This document shows positions 17,522 through 26,863 of a DNA stretch of 64,000 bases, in pieces. Both the position numbers and the translations under genes were made by a program. Source of the stretch: Thalassocella blandensis (GTDB lineage Bacteria > Pseudomonadota > Gammaproteobacteria > Pseudomonadales > Cellvibrionaceae); contig CABFPG010000003.1 of NCBI GenBank assembly GCA_902141825.1, positions 496,001 through 560,000 of the forward strand. Reading direction: 5' to 3'. The stretch's first letter is position 1. The number at the start of each line of letters is the position of its first letter. The notes under the pieces were generated by a model. It saw only the letters and a list, made by a program, of their open reading frames with translations, did not search any database and was not told where the DNA came from.

Positions 17522-19297
17522 TTATTGGTAGACCCTCACATAGTCAACATACATTTTCTGGGTGCCGTAATTTGCGTCCGGAGCACCTGGCCAGTTACCA
17601 CCAACGGCCACATTCAATAATATCCAGAAGGGGCCGTCGTACACCCATTGACCATATTGTTCAACCTGAGACTTAGTTGTGGTATAGAAAAGAATATCGT
17701 CCACATACCAGCGAATCTGGTTTGCATCCCACTCGACGGCATAGGTCTTGTAAGAAGCGGTAATATCGGTAGCGTGATCCAAATGGCCGGTAATCGGCGT
17801 TGCCCCTGAATATCCCGGACCATGCAATGCACCCGACGTAATATTATTAGTTCCGACATGCTCCATAATGTCGATCTCTCCGCCCTGCGGCCAGCCGACG
17901 CTGTTAAACGCATCTCCCAGCATCCAGAATGCTGGCCAGATACCCTGTGCTTTTGGCAATTTGATACGCGCTTCTATACGACCATATTTGAACGATTTAT
18001 TAAATCGCGTATTCATGCGGGTAGATGTGTATTCACAGTTCGCACCCCACCAACATAGTCCGCCCTGCTCTTTTCTCGCTTCAATCACAAGAACATTGCT
18101 GCCCGCCTGAGGATCATATTGCACGGAAGCATTTTGACCATCCGTGTAGTATTGCAGCTCGTTGTTCCCCCAGCCGCCACCGCCAACTTCGAAATTCCAT
18201 ACACTTCGATTAATCGTATCGAACTCATCACTCCAGCTCAGATTTCCTCCAGGGGGCGGAGTAGGGGTTGGCGTCGGGTTCGGGCCACTTCCACTTTCGC
18301 TGATTTCAATCCAGTTTAGATTCCAGCCACCAGTCACCACAAAAAGGCCAAGATTATATGTGCCTGCATCAATATATGTGTCCATGCTGATCGTTTGCCA
18401 GTTCTGCCAACTACCCGTTGCCGGTACGTTTAATTGACCAAGCGCAACCGCATTCGCATTTAAATCAAATGATAATGCACCACCTGAAGGGCTTGCTACG
18501 CGCGCCTTAATTTTATAATTGCCACTGCTGGGAATGGTGACATTGCTATACACCAGCCATTCGCCTGATTCCACCCAGCCGATGTTGTAGGCACCGTCAC
18601 TATCGGTCGTTTGTTCAATATCTACGGCATCATTGCGATACGCACCACCGAGATTTTCAGGTGTTGAGTCAAAAAACACATCGTAATCTTCCGCTTGAAT
18701 CTTTGTGGAAGACCCGCCAGAAACATTTTCGGCTACCACTTCAACCCAGTTTAAATTCCAACTGCCCGTTGTTGCATAAGTGCCTATGGCATAGCTACCC
18801 GCATTTAAAGTTACGGTTTTCGAAATCGTTTGCCACGATTGCCATCCCCCGGTATTCGGAATGGAAAACTCACCCAGGGGAATATTGCCAGCATCCAGAT
18901 CCACTGCAACGATACCGCCAGTTTCACTTGCCGCGCGCACATTAATTTTATATGTACCGCTATTGGCTATATTTAAATTGCCCAGCGCCAACCATTCGCC
19001 CTGCTCAACCCAACCTACACTGTAACCGCCTCCGGTATCGGTAGTCGCCTCTATATCGACGTTGTCTGAACGATAAGCTCCACCGGTATTTCCTGCGGTG
19101 GTATCAAAAGCGGCGGTATAATCTTCCGCCTGAAATACAACGGCTTGCGCTAAATTAGTAAACAACATCATCGCAGAAAGTCCTGCGAGATTTTTAATTG
19201 TTTTCGATGTTACTTGCATCTGCTTTTTCACGGTGGCGGATATGTCATTTGCTTTCCGCGCGTTATTTACTTGTCTGGTATCACAATTAAGTTTCAC
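17522..19297 (-). CDS. Secreted GH16 beta-glucanase with two N-terminal CBM6 modules
   Basis: 591 residues. Two CBM6 modules (about 52-190 and 200-337) each start with FQAEDY or IQAEDY and end with a WNLNWVEV or WNLNWIEI strand. A Pro-Thr linker follows near 340-350, then a GH16 domain (about 355-591) with the catalytic motif EIDIME: nucleophile Glu474, Asp476, acid/base Glu479. WPAFWML and the bulky active-site residues suit a laminarinase-type beta-1,3-glucanase. I place the start at GTG 19297, six bases after GGAG; the signal peptide then has a long charged n-region. A TTG four codons earlier or an internal ATG are alternatives. An 8-G run abuts the stop codon. Confidence 0.88.
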   Translation of the reverse strand: MKLNCDTRQVNNARKANDISATVKKQMQVTSKTIKNLAGLSAMMLFTNLAQAVVFQAEDYTAAFDTTAGNTGGAYRSDNVDIEATTDTGGGYSVGWVEQGEWLALGNLNIANSGTYKINVRAASETGGIVAVDLDAGNIPLGEFSIPNTGGWQSWQTISKTVTLNAGSYAIGTYATTGSWNLNWVEVVAENVSGGSSTKIQAEDYDVFFDSTPENLGGAYRNDAVDIEQTTDSDGAYNIGWVESGEWLVYSNVTIPSSGNYKIKARVASPSGGALSFDLNANAVALGQLNVPATGSWQNWQTISMDTYIDAGTYNLGLFVVTGGWNLNWIEISESGSGPNPTPTPTPPPGGNLSWSDEFDTINRSVWNFEVGGGGWGNNELQYYTDGQNASVQYDPQAGSNVLVIEARKEQGGLCWWGANCEYTSTRMNTRFNKSFKYGRIEARIKLPKAQGIWPAFWMLGDAFNSVGWPQGGEIDIMEHVGTNNITSGALHGPGYSGATPITGHLDHATDITASYKTYAVEWDANQIRWYVDDILFYTTTKSQVEQYGQWVYDGPFWILLNVAVGGNWPGAPDANYGTQKMYVDYVRVYQ

Positions 19298-20064
19298 ACT
19301 CGACTCCAAAGTTTTAATTTAAATGACGGGGATTTTTTAGAAACTCTCTTCTATGGAGGTTTTTTATGCATGCAATGCAAAAAGGCGGAGCAAGAATTCT
19401 CGATGCGCCACGCATCTGCTTACAACAACACACGATTCAAAAACACGAATCGCAATAAGAAATGCAACTGTTAATTAAGATTACACATAAGCTTCTTTGA
19501 AAAGCAATCGCTTAACATCTTTTTGTAGAACGCTTCGTGTTTTTTTAAATGAATGCACAGTGATGAAACTCCCGCACCACTTTAGCCCCACAAAAACCCC
19601 GTAAAAAATGTGACAGCAGTTATATTTTTTATATATGCATGCTTACTGCAAACCAAGCTCATGTGAGACATCCTTTTCGTCATTCACCTCGGGGCACTAT
19701 TAACACACCAATAAAGAGATCGGCTGATTCATGTTAAAAAAATAAACCATGAAGTCAGCATTTAAACAGGACGACTTACAATAAATATTATCGCCAGCCA
19801 CATGAGAAATGTGTGAGCGATCAACAAAGAACTAAAAACGAATAACGAAAAAAGCACAAAGAGAACCAAGCCGTTGATCGGTAAGCCATCTAATACCATC
19901 GAATGTTCAGGCTGCGGCCAGCCTCGAACTTGACCAAAAACCGGTCACCGCTGCAACAAAGGTGTTTCAGTTCCGCCATCACGCAAACAATCGCACCGGA
20001 GGGCCTTCTTGATAGGCTAAATTATCAGACTACCATTTTAGGTAACGCTATTAGGTTTGGGTAG

Positions 20065-20155
20065 AGCTATTAGGCAGAGCTTCTAAACAGAACTTCTAAA
20101 CAGAGCTTCTAGGCAGAGCTTCCAGACAAAGCAGCTAGACAGAGCTTTGAAGCAG
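20065..20155. repeat. Seven degenerate 13-bp tandem units
   Basis: Units in register: agctattaggcag, agcttctaaacag, aacttctaaacag, agcttctaggcag, agcttccagacaa, agcagctagacag, agctttgaagcag. All are 13 bp with a mostly conserved ag-c-t...ag frame. It shares the period, but not the sequence, of the array at 12553-12630. Confidence 0.8.
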
Positions 20156-20387
20156 CCCCACTAGGTAATCACCATCCGACTGGCAGAGGTATTCTGTGTA
20201 TGCCCCCTCATTAAAAACAAAAACCACGCACTACCAGATACGCCTTTTTCCTCTTTTCGCCGCCCTCTTCCTTAAGGCTTTATCTGACGCAACCAGACAG
20301 TTTATCCGGTTCGGCTTTTGACCAACACACGCAATGCACTCAATTGGCACACCTGGCGTTACTTGTCACATTATCTGCACCAACAAC

Positions 20388-20555
20388 GGTAACAACTCAA
20401 GCTCCAAAAGGTAACAAACTTTCGTCAAATTCAACAAGTCAACGCAATTATGGTGCCTTTCTATTCTTTTTTTGAATCAATGCTGATTTTTTACCATCAG
20501 ATATTTACTATTTTCTAAAATGATGTAACCATAGGTAACACTTAGATTCGTTACC
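20388..20555 (+). promoter_or_regulatory. Repeated GGTAAC elements upstream of small secreted protein gene
   Basis: GGTAAC occurs at 20388 and 20410 (22 bp apart, about two helical turns), each followed by AA. It recurs at 20534, where it forms an inverted pair with GTTACC at 20550 (10-bp spacer). A further copy is at 20041. The pattern resembles operators for a dimeric regulator. No regulator is identified. Confidence 0.4.
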
Positions 20556-20593
20556 AAATAACACATAGATTTTAAATTTTAGGAGATCATCAC

Positions 20594-20866
20594 ATGAAAC
20601 TTTCTATTGCTCTTATTTCTGCTGCTGCCGTTTTAGCTTCTTCTTTCGCTAGCGCTTCTGCGACCACAGTAAGAATCACTGGCGCTTTCGAATCTTACGA
20701 TGCAACTTCCAACACTATCTCCATCGTAAACGCCAAGAGCGGCTCTCTTGAAACCTTCAAGTACTCTGCAGCGGCAGACATCCAAACAACTGAAGGCTAC
20801 AACATTAAGTTAGATCGTCTGCCTAAAGGTGCCGACATCATTTTGCGTTTAGAAGCTGCAAAATAA
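20594..20866 (+). CDS. Small exported protein of unknown function (90 aa)
   Basis: 90 residues with a strong AGGAG site and a clear signal peptide (cleavage near ASA, residue 23). The mature ~67 residues are predicted all-beta with VRITGAFESYDATSNTISIV, which suggests a small OB- or DUF5666-like barrel, but I do not recognise the family. It stands alone with a long 5' region and its own strong terminator, consistent with an abundant, tightly regulated product. Its place between two glucanase genes may be incidental. Confidence 0.8.
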   Translation: MKLSIALISAAAVLASSFASASATTVRITGAFESYDATSNTISIVNAKSGSLETFKYSAAADIQTTEGYNIKLDRLPKGADIILRLEAAK

Positions 20867-20896
20867 GTTCGCCCAATACACTCGCGAAACAACAAG

Positions 20897-20935
20897 CGGG
20901 CTTGCCATCCTGAAACAGGGTCGCAAGCCCGTTTT
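20897..20935 (+). terminator. Strong two-tier rho-independent terminator
   Basis: CGGGCTTGC (20897-20905) pairs with GCAAGCCCG (20923-20931), followed by TTTT. An inner stem CCTG-AAA-CAGG lies in the loop. It lies 30 bases after the stop of the small exported protein gene. Confidence 0.85.
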
Positions 20936-20947
20936 GCGCTCCCCATT

Positions 20948-20983
20948 GTATACAGCAGGCTGACGGTTCTACGAGCTGTATAC
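20948..20983. repeat. Perfect 9-bp inverted repeat GTATACAGC / GCTGTATAC
   Basis: The arms lie at 20948-20956 and 20975-20983 with an 18-nt spacer, in the gap between the small exported protein gene and the end of the convergent beta-helix gene. There is no T-run on either side, so it is not a typical terminator. It could be an operator or RNA stem. Confidence 0.5.
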
Positions 20984-21052
20984 TAGCTTTGCCCACCTTC
21001 TTCGATCAATTCTCCGCAATAGGCTTCCCTGCCCTTTATCCGCCACGTTTAC

Positions 21053-24000
21053 TTATGCTTGACGCTTCAGGCATCGCCACCACAAAGCACTTAAACATAA
21101 AACCCAAAATGCCCCCATACTTCCTCCACCGCCAGAACTTCCTTCTGTATCGGGTTGCGGGGTAGGCGAAACTGAGGGCGTCGCAGTGGGCGTTGGTGAG
21201 ACTGCAGGCGTTGGTGTTGGTGTTGGTGTTGGCGTTACCACAGCAGCCACGCTCACTCGCACATCATCCGAGCGACTTGTTTTTCCGTCATTTGCCGTTA
21301 ATCGCAACACATAATGCTCCCCATCCATTAGCCCGTACAGGTCCAGGTTTGCAGAGTTCACACCACTTAAGGTTAACGCGCTTCCCTCAATCTGACTCCA
21401 GCTAAGATCAATGTCATCACCATCTGGATCACTGGCGCTTCCTTCCAACATAAAAGACTGAGTTCCTGCAGCAAGTATTTGATCTTCACCAGCAAAAACT
21501 ATTGGAGAACGGTTTATCGGTGAGTCCCCACACTGCGTTAAAAAAACAGTACCGAATGTAGAGGGGTTTTGCCAGGCCATGTCATCCATTGCTATCGAAC
21601 CATATTGCGCATCACGATCCCCGCCATCGTCATCCAGATCTATACCAACATCAAAGCCTAATTGCATTCCTGGATACATTTCCACTCCAATGGAAGACCA
21701 GGGTATTGCAACTTCCAGTGAGTACCCCTGCGTCGTATTAAACAGTGAAAACTCGATTCCCTGCGTATTTGTGGAAGAGTTTCCTCCTACATGCAACACA
21801 TCATCCTGCCAGCGAAAACCCAGTTGAAAATCATTAGCATCGTAAGTCTCACCTTTGTCGTTAGCACCGTCGAGGTATAACGTGATGTTGTCATCATTCC
21901 ACCACTGCGACCCGGAATCGGCAAACATCGCAGCATCCTTTACCTGCACTAATACATAAAGATAATCGTTTGAGGCCATGGCTCGCCAAGAGGCTTCAAA
22001 GCCATTAACCGGGTTGCCTGTGATTAATTGGTCGACCGCAAACAATGGCGCATCCGCCCAAACCGCATCCACACTATCATCGATGAGCGGCGCCTCACTG
22101 GTGATAGCGATGGCAGGCGCATTGCAGACGGGCAATTCATTGTCGCGAATATTGAGTGTTACCGAATTCGGCGCAGTCAGGAGGTAGGGGGCGGATGTAT
22201 CCGGGCTGTTAAGGGAGAAATTTAACTGCTCTAGATTTTCATGCAATTCATCATCTAAAGCCACGACGTTAAACGTGATTTCTGGCGATTCAGCACTTAA
22301 CAGAAAACTTCCACTCTCACTTAATACCGGTGTTATCTCCACATCGGCCAGAGATGCAGATCCACTCAGCGCGTACGCAACATGAATAGGCTGTAACAAA
22401 TTTTCCGCACTCACTTTTATCCTCGCAACACCACCATCTTCACTGGCATCGTCGGCAAGAAGCTCCATGGTCACGCCCGGCAACACTCTGACAATGACCG
22501 AATCGGTAAAAGCGCCGTCTTCGCTTGTTGCTGTAATGGTGGCTTCACCTACGGCATGAGCAATCACTTCTGCCCCATAAGCACCGCTGCCACTAACGGA
22601 TACAATTGCAGATTGACTTGAAGACCAGTTCAGATTTTTGTTACTCGCCTGAGCAGGCGTAAACTCCACCGTGAGATGCCGACTTCCTCCATGTGCCAGT
22701 CGCAATGCATCATCAACAATATCAATACCCTGCAAAGCCACGCTGCTTTCGTTAATCACCAACTGAAAATTAGCGTTCCGATTCAGATACGCGAGGTCCT
22801 CATAACCACTGATGGTCACATTGTTAAAACTAACGGTACCAGCGTTTGCCTGGGCCATAATGCCTACACCGCCGTATACATCCATCATCGTATCGCGCGA
22901 TACCGCATCCAGGCCGGCCCCATCTATTTGTAGATTATTAAATGTAATATTGTCGAACTGCCCCTCCAACTGCACAGCATGACGTTGAGCATTGCGAACA
23001 GTAATATTATCGAACTGCATATTGTGGGCGCCGCCGGGAACAAAAAATTCTATAGCACCGCGTTTTCTATCCCACAAATCAAAGCTGGTACCGCAATTTT
23101 CTATGTCGATATCATAAAAGCGCATTAACCCACTTTCGTTAAATGAATAACCGGGAAAGTCTGTTGTAAAGCGCATACCCGCACCACCAAAACAATCGCG
23201 AATTAATAAATTATGCACTTCGTGATCACGACCACCAAAAATCGCTACACCGCCAGCGCGATACACATGCTCTACAGTGTTATAGCGCAAAATATTCTCC
23301 ACCCCTTCTTGCACTTCTGGACTGTTGGATGTCCACATTGCCAACCCGTCATCACCACTATTTCGAATATTGCTATGCTCTACAATGGAATGCGAGGTTC
23401 CCTGAGATAAATTAATTCCATCCGCATAATTATTTCGTAAACGCACCTGTGATATTAAGATGTTTTCGGTTACATCCACCGGATACGGTGCGTCGTATCC
23501 ACCCAACCAGATTCCCACTTCAAAATGCTCTGCCCACACACGTTCAATTTTGCTGTTGTCACCATAGGTTCCCATAAACGCTTTATAAACCATGTATTCG
23601 CCAGGGCTGGCAAAGCGTCGGTTATTAATCGTGCTCATATAGAAATCAGCTATTTCAACCTGGGTGACACGCGCAAATATGCCGCCACTAAACACGGCGG
23701 GATTAGAAAAATAAATATGGGTATGCCACATTCCCGCGCCTTGAATACCGATGTTCGAGGTATTCAGCACCAGCTTATCGTCAAATTCAAATCGCCCTGG
23801 CGGCAGATAGACTCCAGTTCCCGCCGTGCCTGCTGCATTCAACGCGGCGTACATGGCGTCGAGGTCAGAATTTCCATCATTCGCCACAGCGCCAAAATCG
23901 GTAATCGCAATAAAACCAGCGGGTTTGGCGACAGGCTCCTGAATCGATTCCAGCTCAATAAAATCAATGCCATACGGCAAACTATCATCAGCCGATTTTT

Positions 24001-24583
24001 CAATCCGAATAGTGTCTCCAGCCTTTACTGCTGTGTTTAAAGCAAAATGCACTTCGTCAAATCGCATTCGGGGCTTCGTCCCCGCAACTTCATTTTGCGG
24101 TTCCTGATCTACGTAATACTGCCAGGACCAGTACGACGATATTGCCACAACCTGATCCAGCACATTGTTCACATATATTTTTACTTCACCTTGCTCACCA
24201 GTGCCTTGTGCAGAGTCTGGCAAGGTGAACCTCAAGGTAACGCCATTGCCTGGTGTATTTACGGTAAATGTGATCGCACTGTTAAGCGAACCCAGTTCAA
24301 CATATTTTTGTTGCGACGCCTCTGCAGCAGTTTGCGATTGATCAAAATTTTCGCTCGCTTTAATCGAAGCTCCGGCAGATAAAACAGCCATATCTGCTTC
24401 ATATCGGCTGTAGGGCATTTGATAAGCTCCGCGCTGTGCGAAGCTGGATACCGCCATCACCAGCAGCCCCATACCCAAAAGAATTTTTACGAAAAAAGAC
24501 GGTTTTTTCTGATGTGTAGTAATACCGGAACAAACAGGTAAACGGCAAAAACGACAGAATAAAGCAAACATATACATCCCCAT
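21053..24583 (-). CDS. Secreted multidomain beta-helix glycoside hydrolase, GH87-like alpha-1,3-glucanase
   Basis: 1176 residues. Order: signal peptide with long n-region (to ~49), CBM6/35-like beta-sandwich (~50-215), pectate-lyase-like right-handed beta-helix (~225-625), bacterial Ig-like BIg2 (~630-700), Calx-beta-like (~703-815), CBM9-like (~819-1015), PKD-like (~1018-1112), Pro-Thr/Ser linker (~1115-1147), and a GlyGly-CTERM-like tail (GGGGS, hydrophobic helix, basic end). In the helix, ADGIN gives Asp388 and SGDDG gives Asp411-Asp412. Asp, +23, +24 is the catalytic spacing I recall for GH87 enzymes. The start is uncertain: an ATG four codons downstream has a better GGGG spacing. A polysaccharide lyase or epimerase remains possible. 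Confidence 0.75.
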   Translation of the reverse strand: MGMYMFALFCRFCRLPVCSGITTHQKKPSFFVKILLGMGLLVMAVSSFAQRGAYQMPYSRYEADMAVLSAGASIKASENFDQSQTAAEASQQKYVELGSLNSAITFTVNTPGNGVTLRFTLPDSAQGTGEQGEVKIYVNNVLDQVVAISSYWSWQYYVDQEPQNEVAGTKPRMRFDEVHFALNTAVKAGDTIRIEKSADDSLPYGIDFIELESIQEPVAKPAGFIAITDFGAVANDGNSDLDAMYAALNAAGTAGTGVYLPPGRFEFDDKLVLNTSNIGIQGAGMWHTHIYFSNPAVFSGGIFARVTQVEIADFYMSTINNRRFASPGEYMVYKAFMGTYGDNSKIERVWAEHFEVGIWLGGYDAPYPVDVTENILISQVRLRNNYADGINLSQGTSHSIVEHSNIRNSGDDGLAMWTSNSPEVQEGVENILRYNTVEHVYRAGGVAIFGGRDHEVHNLLIRDCFGGAGMRFTTDFPGYSFNESGLMRFYDIDIENCGTSFDLWDRKRGAIEFFVPGGAHNMQFDNITVRNAQRHAVQLEGQFDNITFNNLQIDGAGLDAVSRDTMMDVYGGVGIMAQANAGTVSFNNVTISGYEDLAYLNRNANFQLVINESSVALQGIDIVDDALRLAHGGSRHLTVEFTPAQASNKNLNWSSSQSAIVSVSGSGAYGAEVIAHAVGEATITATSEDGAFTDSVIVRVLPGVTMELLADDASEDGGVARIKVSAENLLQPIHVAYALSGSASLADVEITPVLSESGSFLLSAESPEITFNVVALDDELHENLEQLNFSLNSPDTSAPYLLTAPNSVTLNIRDNELPVCNAPAIAITSEAPLIDDSVDAVWADAPLFAVDQLITGNPVNGFEASWRAMASNDYLYVLVQVKDAAMFADSGSQWWNDDNITLYLDGANDKGETYDANDFQLGFRWQDDVLHVGGNSSTNTQGIEFSLFNTTQGYSLEVAIPWSSIGVEMYPGMQLGFDVGIDLDDDGGDRDAQYGSIAMDDMAWQNPSTFGTVFLTQCGDSPINRSPIVFAGEDQILAAGTQSFMLEGSASDPDGDDIDLSWSQIEGSALTLSGVNSANLDLYGLMDGEHYVLRLTANDGKTSRSDDVRVSVAAVVTPTPTPTPTPAVSPTPTATPSVSPTPQPDTEGSSGGGGSMGAFWVLCLSALWWRCLKRQA

Positions 24584-25001
24584 GAGTGCAATAAATAAGA
24601 GCGTGGTATTTATGAATCGCTATATCAAAACAGTGAATGTGTTGTTATTGTCAGTTTGGATATAAAAGTGATTGCAGCCTGGTTAGGCTGAAGGACGGAA
24701 GAATAAAGCACAAAACCTCAAGAAGGTATTCGCAAACCGATCTGTAATCGTTTTCAATATTTAAAAGTCTCGCGATTTGCGGATGTTTTTTTCTTTTTGT
24801 GACAAAGCCCACTAAACCAGACCGACAACAGCGCTTCGCATTCCCCCCTTTCACGCAGAGCATCATCGACAAGCTCGGACAGGCGTATGGTTAGACATTT
24901 ACTCTACGCGCATAAAGGCCTGGCCCTCAGATACAAGGCCATGCGGATTTACGCTACACTTGCAGCTCAACCGCTACCATTTGAACTTTCCATTTAACAC
25001 T
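24584..25001. other. 418-bp divergent intergenic region between beta-helix gene and modB
   Basis: No gene is supported. It includes a sequence like half of a ModE operator (ATCGCTATAT at 24616-24625), but without the matching second half. Promoters for both flanking genes should lie here; no clear consensus is visible. Confidence 0.4.
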
Positions 25002-25682
25002 ATGCTGGAAAACCTCGATTTTGCGCCCATATGGCTCACCCTGCATCTGGCAGTGACCAGTACCATCATTTTGATAGTGCTGAGTTTGCCTCTGGCCTGG
25101 TGGCTGGCAAACACCCAGAGTCGATGTAAGCCTTGGATTTCAGCACTGGTGACACTGCCACTGGTTCTACCGCCGTCGGTTCTGGGATTCTATTTACTGG
25201 TACTGCTGGGGCCACAAGGCTGGGTAGGAAAAGCCACCGATTGGCTGGGAATAGGCACATTGCCATTTACGTTTAGCGGTCTTGTTGTGGCATCCATCAT
25301 TTATTCACTGCCTTTTGCCGTTCAACCCCTATACAACGCGATTCAAAACATGGGGAAGCGTCCACTGGAAGTGGCTGCTACCCTGGGCGCCTCGTTTTGG
25401 GATCGGTTCTGGACGATCGTTCTTCCCTTGATTCGCCCCGGACTGCTTACCGCCATAACTTTAAGCTTTGCTCATACTATGGGCGAATTCGGCGTAGTCC
25501 TGATGATCGGGGGGAATATACCAGGAGAAACCAAAGTGATATCCGTGGCAATTTATGAGCATGTTGAATCCCAGGCGTATACCCAGGCACATATGCTGGC
25601 TGGCGGCATGCTGCTTTTCAGTTTTTTTGTGCTGCTAATACTGCAATGGCAAGACACTGGTCAACGACGGATGCTGAACTAG
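25002..25682 (+). CDS. modB: Molybdate ABC transporter permease ModB
   Basis: 226 residues from the ATG at 25002, close to the E. coli length (229). A TTG 14 codons upstream is possible, but neither start has a strong ribosome site. It has five to six membrane helices and a binding-protein-dependent permease core with the ModB signature PLVLPPSVLGFYLL. The EAA loop reads EVAATLGASFWDRFWTIVLPL. It lies immediately before modC. The periplasmic binding protein gene modA, normally adjacent upstream, is missing from this locus. Confidence 0.9.
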   Translation: MLENLDFAPIWLTLHLAVTSTIILIVLSLPLAWWLANTQSRCKPWISALVTLPLVLPPSVLGFYLLVLLGPQGWVGKATDWLGIGTLPFTFSGLVVASIIYSLPFAVQPLYNAIQNMGKRPLEVAATLGASFWDRFWTIVLPLIRPGLLTAITLSFAHTMGEFGVVLMIGGNIPGETKVISVAIYEHVESQAYTQAHMLAGGMLLFSFFVLLILQWQDTGQRRMLN

Positions 25683-26780
25683 ATGGAAACGCACACTCAT
25701 CAACTGGTTTTACAGCTGCATCGTGAAACAGCGGCATTTCATTTCGACATCGATCAGACTCTGACCTTGCAGGGCATTACATTTTTATTTGGTCCCTCCG
25801 GCTCGGGAAAAACCACGTTGCTTCGCAGTATTGCCGGCTTAGATATTCTGCCTGGCAGTCATATTCAATTTAACCAGGAGCAATGGCAGCACCAGCGAGA
25901 CATTGTTCCAACGCATCAACGTGCAATCGGGTATGTTTTTCAAGAGCCCAGTTTGTTTCCCCATCTGACTATCCAGCAAAACATAGAATATGGGTATTGC
26001 CGTCATCGTGCGACAAACAACAAAATCACAATCCAGGAAGTTATTGACTGGCTGGATCTTTCCGCCTTGCTGACACGTCGCAGCCATGAATTATCCCTCG
26101 GACAAAAACAGCGTGTCGCAATCGCTCGCGCCGTATTGGGTTCGCCTCAATTGCTGCTTATGGATGAGCCGCTCGCAAGCCTGGACCGCCAGTCAAAACA
26201 TGACATCATGCCGTATTTTGAAACACTGCAGCGCCAATTGAATCTACCCATTATCTATGTGAGCCATGCGATGGAAGAAGTTTTGAATCTTGCGGATCAA
26301 TTGGTGTTAATGCATCAAGGGCAAATTACCGCCAGCGGTCCGGTCAATCAGATAATGACAGACCCTTCACTGCCGCTGGCACAAGAAGAAGAGGCCGCAG
26401 CCATTTTACAAGGGGAAATACTGCAACACGATCATCACTACGCCTTGACGCAAGTACAAGTTCCTGGCGGACACTTAACTGTCGCCCAGCGAAATATTAC
26501 ACCCGGCAATAAAATCAAGATCAAACTCATGGCTAAAGATGTCAGTTTGGCCTTGGAAAAACCTCAACACTCCAGTATCAGCAACGCATTGCTCGCGGAG
26601 GTGATTTGCCTGCAAGATTCCACCGAGCCTTCGCTACTCATTGTGCAACTCGGCTTAAAAACCTTGCACGGATATGAGTTTATTTTGGCCCGCATCACCA
26701 AACGTTCACGCGATTTGCTAAAACTTGAGCCCGGCAGTCAAGTTTATGCTCTGGTTAAGAGCGCCAGCATCATAAAATAA
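25683..26780 (+). CDS. modC: Molybdate ABC transporter ATPase ModC
   Basis: 365 residues. Walker A is GPSGSGKTT, the signature is LSLGQKQR (a common ModC variant), Walker B is LLLMDEPLASLD and the switch His is YVSHAMEEV. The C-terminal ~75 residues form a Mop/TOBE molybdate-binding domain (NALLAEVICLQD...LLIVQLGL). The ATG directly follows the modB stop (TAGATG). It powers molybdate uptake for molybdenum-cofactor enzymes. Confidence 0.93.
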   Translation: METHTHQLVLQLHRETAAFHFDIDQTLTLQGITFLFGPSGSGKTTLLRSIAGLDILPGSHIQFNQEQWQHQRDIVPTHQRAIGYVFQEPSLFPHLTIQQNIEYGYCRHRATNNKITIQEVIDWLDLSALLTRRSHELSLGQKQRVAIARAVLGSPQLLLMDEPLASLDRQSKHDIMPYFETLQRQLNLPIIYVSHAMEEVLNLADQLVLMHQGQITASGPVNQIMTDPSLPLAQEEEAAAILQGEILQHDHHYALTQVQVPGGHLTVAQRNITPGNKIKIKLMAKDVSLALEKPQHSSISNALLAEVICLQDSTEPSLLIVQLGLKTLHGYEFILARITKRSRDLLKLEPGSQVYALVKSASIIK

Positions 26781-26839
26781 CGAGCACATAAGAACCCACT
26801 AAAACGCTCATTCGCTTACAAATAACACGCACCTACCTC

Positions 26840-26863
26840 GGTGTATTACACCCCTATAACACC
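26840..26863. promoter_or_regulatory. Upstream YtrA-box-like site (GGTG-N16-CACC)
   Basis: GGTG at 26840-26843 and CACC at 26860-26863 are separated by exactly 16 bases. The right half TATAACACC is identical to the right half of the downstream operator. The left side also forms a compact palindrome GGTGTA-T-TACACC. From memory, YtrA-type GntR repressors bind GGTG-N16-CACC sites. Confidence 0.55.

Larger units (their letters stand above)
19298..20593. other. 1.3-kb divergent regulatory region between GH16 and a small secreted protein gene
   Basis: No credible gene. It contains a seven-unit 13-bp array (20065-20155) and several GGTAAC hexamers near the small secreted protein gene. An imperfect GCAGT/ACTGC-bounded AT palindrome lies near 19617-19650. 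The length suggests complex control or a non-coding transcript, but neither is shown by the sequence alone. Confidence 0.5.

Noticed and set aside
24616-24625. ATCGCTATAT resembling half of a ModE operator upstream of modB
   Set aside because: The symmetrical second half is absent and it lies ~380 bp from modB, so a chance match is likely.
24651-24872. 73-codon minus-strand frame before modB, with a TKRKKH basic patch
   Set aside because: No ribosome site, no family resemblance, and it occupies the expected divergent promoter region.
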